Shown here one piece after another: positions 57,048 through 64,000 of a stretch of 64,000 nucleotides of DNA. The stretch is from Saccharum officinarum (lineage: Eukaryota > Streptophyta > Magnoliopsida > Poales > Poaceae), in the NCBI GenBank assembly GCA_020631735.1, contig CM036215.1:12922346-12986345 (forward strand), in the 5' to 3' direction. How positions within the stretch are numbered: the stretch's first letter is position 1; every line of letters starts with the position of its first letter. Both the position numbers and the translations under genes were made by a program. The notes beneath the pieces were generated by a model that worked only from the letters and a program-made list of their open reading frames with translations, was not told the origin of the DNA and ran no database searches.

Positions 57048-59172
57048 TAGGGATGAAAACGGATCGGATACGAACGGATATCACTCATATTGTATTTGTT
57101 TTCATATTTCTGTTCGGATTCAGATTCGGACACGGATAGCGTTCGGATACATATACGAATACGGATTGACTCGGTTACGGATACGAATAATGAGTATCGA
57201 ATACGGTATGAATCGGATTCGGAGAAGGTCGGATATAAATATCTATTCGGATATTGAGTAAAAGCATTAAAGCAGTATATATATATATTATACGTGCGCA
57301 AACCATTACACCACTCTATGAGTCCATAATCCATCTAGATTAAGCCGAAAGACTAAAGAGTAAAGCAACAAATAAGATAAAGATACAGATTGTCTCAAAC
57401 GTTTGAACACCAAGTTTGTTCAGCTCATCAAGATCTACAATCCTTATATAGGCTATTTTTTCATTTGAGAAAGTTTAAACAAAATGTAGTTCAAATTTCA
57501 CAAGTGTGTGACATAGTTTTAGAAAGTCTATATAAGATTCAAGAATTTGTGACTAGTGTTTGATAAAACTTTCTCAAATGGGAAAATGAGCTATGTAACA
57601 ATTGTAGATCTTGCTGAGATGATCAAACTTGGTATTCAAAGTTTTTTCATCTGAGGTCATTTATTGTCTCATTTCAGCAAGTTTGACCAAGTCAAATTTG
57701 GTCAAATAAAAAAACAACACTTTGACTCTAGTATTATGAACTCTAAATGACTTCAAATTGAAAAGTTTTGAATACCAAGTTTGTTCAACTCATCAAGATC
57801 TACAATTGTTGTTTTGGTCAACTTTCCATTTGAGATAGTTTTGATGGTTCAAATTTATGATTTTTAAATTTCGACGCCTAGAAACTAGTTTTCGGAACCC
57901 TATATTGTCTCAAATTGAAAAGTTTTGAATACCAAGTTTGTTCAGCTCATCAAGATCTAGAATCCTTATATAGGACATTTTTTCATTTGAGAAATTTTGA
58001 ACAAAATGTAGTTCAAATTTCACAAGTGTGTGACATAGTTTCAGAAAGTCTATATGAGATTCAAGAATTTGTGACTAGTGTTTGATAAAAATTTCTCAAA
58101 TGGGAAAATCAGCTATGTAACAATTGTAGATCTTTCTGAGATGATCAAACTTGGTATTCAAAGTTTTTTCATCTGAGGTCATTTAGTTTCTCATTTGAGC
58201 AAGTTTGACCAAGTTAAATTTGGTCAAATGAAAAAACAACACTTTGACTCTAGTATTATGAACTCTAAATAACTTCAAATTGAAAAGTTTTGAATACCAA
58301 GTTTGTTCAACTCATCAAGATCTACAATTGTTATTTTGGTCAACTTTCCATTTGAGATAGTTTGGACGGTTCAAATTTATGATTTTTAAATTTTGATGCC
58401 TATAAACTAGTTTTCAGAACCCTAGATTGTCTCAAATTGAAAAGTTTTGAATACCAAGTTTGTTCAGCTCATCAAGATCTACAATCCTTATATAGGCCAT
58501 TTTTTCATTTGAGAAAGTTTGAACAAAATGTAGTTCAAATTTCACAAGTGTGTGACATAGTTTTAGAAAGTCTATATGAAATTCAAGAATTTGTGACTAG
58601 TGTTTGATAAAACTTTCTCAAATGAGAAAATGAGCTATGTAACAATTGTAGATCTTACTGAGATGATCAAACTTGGTATTCAGAGTTTTTTCATCTGAGG
58701 TCATTTAGTGTCTCATTTGAGCAAGTTTGACCAAGTCAAATTTGGTCAAATGAAAAACAACACTTTGACTCTAGTATTATGAACTCTAAATGACTTCAAA
58801 TTGAAAAGTTTTGAATACCAAGTTTGTTCAACTCATCAAGATCTACAATTGTTGTTTTGGTCAACTTTCCATTTGAGATAGTTTGGATGGTTCAAATTTG
58901 TGATTTTTAAATTTCTCCATCCAAGGTCGTTTGAATAATATCCGGATAATATCCGTTTATAATATCCGGATATATCCGATACTTAACCGGATTATCCGAT
59001 ATCCGCCGGATATCGATGATATTACATCCGTATTTGATATCCGCCTAAGATATCCGTTTTATTATCCGTATCCGAAAAAAATACGGATATCCGAGTAACT
59101 ATCCAGATAAGTGTTCATATTTATTCGGTCGAACGGACGGTCGAATAAATATCCGTACCGTTTTCATCCCTG
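57048..59172. mobile_element. hAT-like non-autonomous element, 2.1 kb, TSD GTGATAGG
   Basis: Ends TAGGGATGAAAACGG and the complement of CAGGGATGAAAACGG. The 8 bp TSD GTGATAGG is identical at 57040-57047 and 59173-59180. Subterminal regions are full of GGATACGAATAC and ATCCGGATATCCG repeats. The body is a tandem array of a 522 bp unit. There is no transposase gene. Confidence 0.9.
57370..58920. repeat. Tandem array, about three units of 522 bp
   Basis: The phrase GTTCAGCTCATCAAGATCTA recurs with its C at 57421, 57943 and 58465, exactly 522 bp apart. The sequence between (CAAGTGTGTGACATAGTTT, TTTGACCAAGTCAAATTTGG and others) repeats in order with few changes. Each unit has an inner half-repeat (GTTCAACTCATCAAGATCTAC). 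It is non-coding and AT-rich. The high similarity points to recent amplification. Confidence 0.92.
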
Positions 59173-59180
59173 GTGATAGG

Positions 59181-60223
59181 GCAAGAGGTTGGCTGGACTG
59201 GATGGAGAGAGGGAAGGAAGGGAGAGAATTTGGCCGGGCCAGAATAGGCCTGGAGGTTGGTTGGGCAAAGGAGAAATAAAAGCCCTTTCCCTTTTCCAAA
59301 CATGGGGTTTTGAAAGAAGATAAGCTCCGCAAAGTGCCAAATGAAGATCCAAGCACTCGACACATGCATCTAGTTTGGTATATATGCAAGGAATTAATTA
59401 GGAAAATTTAAAAGGGAGAGAGGGGGGTAGAAAATGGTTTGGATCGGATTTGAGTGTTAGCTCAAATTCAAACCTTGTTGTTGTACTGTGAGGTAAAATG
59501 GAATTAGGAAAAAAAAGTATGTCAGCCAAGTCTTGTTAAAATTTGTAGTAAAATAGATAGTTGCTTAAATAAGATTTTTAAACAATTACTCATAATCTCT
59601 AGTCTAAATAGAAAATATTTAAATGGCCATTTGTTTTATAAAGGAAAACATTTAGGAGATGGTATGAAAAAATGAGTTTATAGAACCAAAAACTTGTCAA
59701 AAGTTTTGGGTTTTGAAAACAATGTTTTCATAATAGTTTAATAGGCTTTCCATAAATCTCTTCCCTTCAAAATAGGGGTTAAGACCCATTTCATTTTAAT
59801 TAAAACCAAAACATTTTCAAAATAGGTTTGAGCACACTAGCTATAGATTTAAAAATCAAAATCTTTTAAGCAAAATATAGGAATTTGTTTTGTCAAAGCT
59901 TCCTAAAGCATTTTTTTGTAACAAAGGCTTAAAAACTGTCTTCGCAACAGAAAGCACATAGAATGATTCAACCTTTAAATATTTTGTACTAATTTATTTT
60001 ATGTGAAACAGAGGTTGAAACTTTGCTTAAACATAGCCTTCCAAGGCTTTGGTTTTGCCAACACACTTCCAAAATTCTTTAGGAAATAGAACTAGGGTTG
60101 GGATTTTGGAACAAGAGGAGAAAGGATATTTGACTAATTTGGTCTCGATTTATATGGAAGCATTCAAAGAAAATTTTCAAAAAGTATGTATTTTTGTATT
60201 ACACAAAAACCTGATATATTATA
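59181..60223. other. Intergenic DNA
   Basis: AT-rich, with no clear genes. Short frames on both strands near 59100-59390 are not convincing. Confidence 0.5.
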
Positions 60224-60502
60224 TAGGGGTGAAAGTAAATGGCAAATCTCATACGGATTGTTTTCTGTCTTCAATGACAGTTTCTAGATTTAGCCAAACA
60301 TAAAAATTTGTCATTTTAAATTAGTTTCACAACCATTTTTTTACTAAGTAATTACTAAAATGTAGAAAAATCTCTTACCGGCCGTTTTTGTTTTCGTTTT
60401 CTATATTATAATACTATTTTTTGGTTGTTTTTGACCATTTTCACTCCTAATGTTTCTAATTGTAATATAGTTTTTGGCCGTTTCCAACCATTTTCACCCC
60501 TA
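60224..60502. mobile_element. Small hAT-like element
   Basis: Ends TAGGGGTGAAAGTAAATGG and the complement of TAGGGGTGAAAATGGTTGG. The flanking octamers (ATATTATA and ATGCTATA) agree at six of eight positions, so the TSD has decayed. Related in termini to 57048-59172. Confidence 0.55.
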
Positions 60503-61750
60503 ATGCTATAGTTGGTGTACAATCAGCTCACCACCACATGTCATCCCTCCAGTCCCCCTCCCTCCTCTCTAATGAGTTGCCGATAGAGGGGAGCAGGTAT
60601 CCATCTCTTTAGTAGATCTAGGAGTCTCTTCTCGCCTTCATCAACAAAGGAGGGTGGTGGTGGACTTTATTGTGTTGGTCCCTTATCCACTTGTTTCAAT
60701 GGTTTTTCGATGAAGGTACATTAGTCATGGATTGTGTGTTGCTATCTAGGCAGAGCTGATAGATTAACTCTTTGGAATAATGGTCTTCCGCTTTGTTATC
60801 TACCTCACTGTTAATCCATCTAGCACTAGTGAAGGCTTTTTATGAGGTTTGTGGTTGTGTCGTGGGGTGGTGGCGCATGAGAGGATCTAGTTTCGAGGTG
60901 TGATCTTGCTGATATTCTTTCATCGGTTCTATGGATATGTTCTTCTGGGCGGACGCCTATTGCGTTATTTCTATGGATATTGGCTTTGCTCCGCTATGAT
61001 TGCTGCAACAACGCTGTGGCTACTGCTACAACAACTACTTCTGCAGATGTTGTTCATACTAGAAGCAAACTAGCAGTGGCAACGCTGCAGCGATTCGGAG
61101 TAGCACAGCCGAGCACCTCGATGTTCTTCGGGACGAACGACTATTGCAGTCTTTCTATGGATATGTTCTTTAGGATGGATGCCTATTGCGGTCTTTCAAA
61201 AGCCTATGTGGGATTGAAGTTCCTCTATGTGGGATTGAAGTTCCTCTAGATCTTGCTTGGCTATCTGTTTATCCCTGTTTGCATCCGGTGGCACGATGAT
61301 GATTGGAGAAAACATAGTGTTGCCATAGTTGTTTCCATAGAGAAGAGTTCGTCAATATGATGTAATTTTCTTTCTTGGCATGGCCGAGTTCGTCAAATCT
61401 GATGTAATTTTCTTTCTTGGCATGGCCTTTTATGTATCGGTTCTTAGTTTCCTTAATATCAATCAAGTATAAGATGCCCCAGTAAGTATTTTGTATAATA
61501 TATATAAAATAAAAAATAAACAAACAACAAACACTCAACTCTCAGGTGCAGACAACAAGATGCTTGCTTCTGCTAGTTTCGCCTATGCCAAACCAGAGCA
61601 TAGCTAACTGGCTACACACTGTTGGAGACGTCCTTATGAAGCACAACCGCCTTTTTTATCCTGCAAAGATTGTTGTAGTAATGGTGGACTATGTGCTGTG
61701 GATACTGCGGCATCTATCAAGTTTCCCCAAATGCAGAACAGCACAAACAA
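60503..61750. other. Intergenic DNA with short duplications
   Basis: TCTATGGATATGTTCTT(C/T) recurs near 60930 and 61155. TATGTGGGATTGAAGTTCCTC is doubled at about 61204-61246. A unit of about 42 bp (GAGTTCGTCAA...GGCATGGCC) is doubled at about 61346-61429. No domain-bearing frame was found. Confidence 0.55.
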
Positions 61751-61756
61751 CATATA

Positions 61757-61988
61757 GGCCCCGTTCACTTTCCAAAATATTTCCTCTTCCACCCATCACA
61801 TCGAATCTTTGGACGCATGCATGGAGCATTAAATATAGGTAAAAAAATAATTAATTGCATAGTTTGTCTGTAAACATCGAGACGAATCTTTTGAGCCTGG
61901 TTAATCCATGGTTGGATAAATTTTGCCAAATAACAACGAAAGTGCTACAGATAATTTTCTCCCAAAAATTTCGGATCTGAACACAACC
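61757..61988. mobile_element. MITE, same family as 56732-56978
   Basis: Starts GGCCCCGTTCACTTTCC and ends with the complement of GGTTGTGTTCAGATCC, with ATA on both sides. The interior has CATCGAATCTTTGGACGCATG, GACGAATCTTTTGAGCCTGG and GAAAGTGCTACAG, all typical of this widespread grass MITE. Confidence 0.75.
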
Positions 61989-62194
61989 ATAGTCAGATAA
62001 ACAAGATCAAGGTGACAATGCCGTGAGGGTCCAAGGATTGTGCTGGCCAAATATGGCACATTGGCAGGAGGTGGATAACACTAGCTGGAGCTCAAAAGAG
62101 GGAGGCAGTTTCCCAATTCGATGAAACATGGCAAAGATTGAGGAATACGAGGTCATTCTAAGGCAGCAGCTGACAACTGACATTCTTCTTCTCC

Positions 62195-62634
62195 GGCTGT
62201 GTTTAGATCCATTGAAAAGTGCACTATGCAAAAAGAGATTCTCCGTCACATCAAACTTGCGATACATGTATGGAGTACTAAATGTGGATAAAATCAAAAA
62301 CTAATTGCACAGTTTGGTTGTATTAGTTCATGAATTTGGGGTGCCAAAATGTACTGTAGCATTTCGTTTGTATTTGGTAATAATTGTCCAACCGTTGTTT
62401 AGTTCCTGAATTTGGGGTGCCAAAATTTATCGTAGCATTTCGTTTGTATTTGGTAATAATTGTCCAACCGTTGACTAATTAGGCTCAAAACGTTCGTCTC
62501 GCAAAGTTCAACCAAACTGTGTAATTAGTTTTTGATTTTATCCACATTTAATACTCCATACATATATCGCAAGTTTGATGTGACGGGAAATCTTTTTTTT
62601 ATAGTGCACTTTTCAATGTATCTAAACACATGCT
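62195..62634. mobile_element. Fold-back MITE with about 125 bp arms and duplicated core
   Basis: The left arm (GTGTTTAGATCCATTGAAAAG to TGCACAGTTTGGTTG) and the complement of the right arm (from CAACCAAACTGTGTAATTAG to ATGTATCTAAACACA) match over about 125 bp. The centre holds two tandem copies of a segment of about 75 bp (TTTGGGGTGCCAAAAT...AATTGTCCAACCGTTG). Same family as 61757 but rearranged. Confidence 0.8.
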
Positions 62635-63062
62635 TTTGTGTGAAAAATGCAGGAGAAACATCATATCACCATGGTGATCTCATCAGCATCTCTAGGTTCC
62701 TAGGTAGTTGGGGCTGAGGAACATCGAGTACAACACCTGCAGTTCATCTTGCCCATTTTGGCTCTCACAGCTTCACTTTACATGGACTAGACTAGACAGG
62801 AGTATGGTTCATGATGGAAGTCATGAAACCACAGTTGCAGGTCGATCATCTCTGTTGCAACAACACCTAGATTTGGCCGGAGCATTGCTACAAATCCTGT
62901 CATTCATGATAAAGTTACACGAAAATTTGCCGAAAGCCGACGAACAAATACACACAACCAAAGTCGATAAAGTTACCGAGATCTCAGAAAAAAGGATTAG
63001 GTCCAAGAAGATTACTATTCTCTCAAATCAGCTGGATATGCCCCTAGCAGGCTTCTGGCTAC
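62635..63062. other. 3' flank of GATA gene B
   Basis: Likely 3' untranslated or downstream region of gene B. The open frame on the + strand is the complement of gene B and its flank, and not a gene. Confidence 0.5.
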
Positions 63063-64000
63063 CTAGGCGATCAAGGGCTCGTCGCCGTCGACGAGCAGCG
63101 GCGCCGAAGGGCCCTCCAGCAGCAGTGAATCCAGCGAGCTCGGCGCGTTGTTCAGATCACTTCCCTTGCCGCCGCCGCCATGTCCTGCATCTGCTCCTGC
63201 CGCCGCGTCGACCATGCCCCCAACGCGCAGCTCGCCGCCGGCAAGGCTGCCGTCCACCACCAGGTGCAGCAGAGGCTGGTGGAGCGGCGTCGGCGGGTAC
63301 TCCTCCTTCACGTGCCACCGCTGGGGTGGAAACTGGAGCACGTCCATGGCTCGCGGAGGGTGCTTCTCCACGGGCAGAGGGCGCTGCTGCTGGTGGCTCT
63401 GGCTCTGGCTCTTCCGCTGCCGGTGGAGCTGCAGCACCTGGCTGTGCCTGTTGGCGTGCTCCGACGGCTCGAAGGTGGGGCTCGCTATTGGCCGGTACTC
63501 CGGCAGCAGCCGCCCCTGCCTGTACCGCACGCCGCACGCGTTGCACAGCGTGCTGCGGCCCAGCGGCCCTTTCCGCCACTGCGGCGTCGACGACGACCCG
63601 CAGTGCAGGCACTGCTTCGCTGACTTCGAGGGCCGCCACGGCTTCCTCGCCGAAGCCGCCGCCTTTTTCTTCTTCTTCTTCTTGACGAGGTACACCGCTG
63701 GCGCTGGCGCTGGCGCGGGCGCTGGTTGCGTCCTCGGACGCGGCGGAGGTCTCTCCCGCTTCAGAGGCTTCTTCCTCACCAGGTAAACATCGGGAACTGA
63801 CCCGGGCTCCCAGATCGGGCTGTCGGGCGACGACTCCGAGACCGGGCTGTCCGGCGGTGGCGGACGAGCGGGCGTCCTCGAGGTCGGCTGCGCGGGGCGG
63901 CGCTGCACCTGCCCCCGCAGTGCCCCGGCCGCCTTGAGCCGGACCCCGCAGGCGTTGCAGAGCGTGCCCTGCCCCATCGGCCCCGACCTCCACTGCGGCG
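63063..64000 (-). CDS. GATA transcription factor with at least two zinc fingers (gene B, 5' part outside the window)
   Basis: Minus strand, C-terminal 312 or so residues present. The open frame continues past the right edge. Finger 1 is cut: PQWRSGPMGQGTLCNACGVR is visible at the edge. The linker holds DSPVSESSPDSPIWEPG and two VYLV(R/K)KK stretches, the second a run of seven Lys (a likely nuclear signal). Finger 2 is CLHCGSSSTPQWRKGPLGRS then TLCNACGVRYRQGRLLPEYR, with canonical CX2C-X18-CX2C spacing, followed by SPTF and a basic region. The C-terminus is Gln/Pro-rich and ends in an acidic DGDEPLIA. The linker motif, finger 2 and tail are shared with gene A, so the two are paralogues. Finger 1 keeps the normal RSGP and LCNACG. 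Expected to be a nuclear DNA-binding regulator. Confidence 0.88.
   Translation of the reverse strand, partial: PQWRSGPMGQGTLCNACGVRLKAAGALRGQVQRRPAQPTSRTPARPPPPDSPVSESSPDSPIWEPGSVPDVYLVRKKPLKRERPPPRPRTQPAPAPAPAPAVYLVKKKKKKKAAASARKPWRPSKSAKQCLHCGSSSTPQWRKGPLGRSTLCNACGVRYRQGRLLPEYRPIASPTFEPSEHANRHSQVLQLHRQRKSQSQSHQQQRPLPVEKHPPRAMDVLQFPPQRWHVKEEYPPTPLHQPLLHLVVDGSLAGGELRVGGMVDAAAGADAGHGGGGKGSDLNNAPSSLDSLLLEGPSAPLLVDGDEPLIA

Noticed and set aside
62708..63786. Long + strand frames across gene B
   Set aside because: They mirror the GC-rich GATA gene on the minus strand and have no domain.

Overview
This is a plant nuclear window, almost certainly from a panicoid grass and probably from Andropogoneae (sorghum, sugarcane, Miscanthus or maize relatives). 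The evidence is indirect. Two CACTA DNA-transposon types carry the subterminal motifs familiar from grasses (CCGGGACTAAAGG and TTTGCCGAGAG). There are Stowaway, PIF-like and hAT-like MITEs of grass type, SIRE-type copia LTRs full of GACCGGACGC motifs, and two GC-rich grass-style GATA factor genes. I see no tRNA, rRNA, CRISPR or operon structure. Species is not determined.

Only two host genes are convincing. Gene A (20836-22338, +) is an intronless GATA zinc-finger gene with two fingers, the first with non-canonical spacing. Gene B (63063-64000, -) is a clearly related double-GATA gene cut by the right edge. They converge across about 41 kb of transposons.

Layout. 1-1.7 kb: degenerate dispersed repeat with AT microsatellites and a 5'-truncated LINE that has a target-site duplication (TSD). 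1.9-5.4 kb: a tandem pair of about 1.6 kb segments, one carrying an inserted element; a third partial copy lies at 24.1 and 27.2 kb. 5.4-6.5 kb: decayed retrotransposon gag. 6.5-11 kb: AT-rich, mostly unexplained. 11172-20289: a 9.1 kb CACTA transposon with TAA TSD and three genes on the minus strand (Transposase_24 plus Ulp1-like protease, truncated TnpD transposase, GRF zinc finger). It looks like a fusion of two elements. 20.5-22.4 kb: GATA gene A. 24249-27195: a second, defective CACTA (TSD GCA) with remnants of a TnpA-type gene. 27.5-30 kb: AT-rich with MITEs. About 29.9-30.9 kb: a MULE-like element with long inverted repeats that captured a receptor-kinase fragment. 31000-42990: a complete Tekay/Del-type chromovirus (Ty3/gypsy) with 2.9 kb LTRs and TSD ATTTG, an extra ORF before gag, and many premature stops. 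43-45 kb: inverted GAGCC repeats, a hexanucleotide microsatellite and Helitron-like ends. 45.7-50.99 kb: a SIRE/Maximus-type copia interrupted by a 100-N assembly gap, inserted in another SIRE LTR (50989-52816). That LTR itself sits in an Ale/Retrofit-type copia (52817-54156). 54.6-61 kb: captured-sequence elements, hAT-like elements (one holding a threefold 522 bp tandem array) and MITEs. 61.7-62.6 kb: MITEs, one a large fold-back.

The elements are mostly dead copies. Their nesting order can be read from TSDs and interruptions. I do not see a clearly new biological system. The best leads are the diverged double-finger GATA pair, the composite CACTA, the gene-fragment captures, and the extra ORF of the chromovirus.
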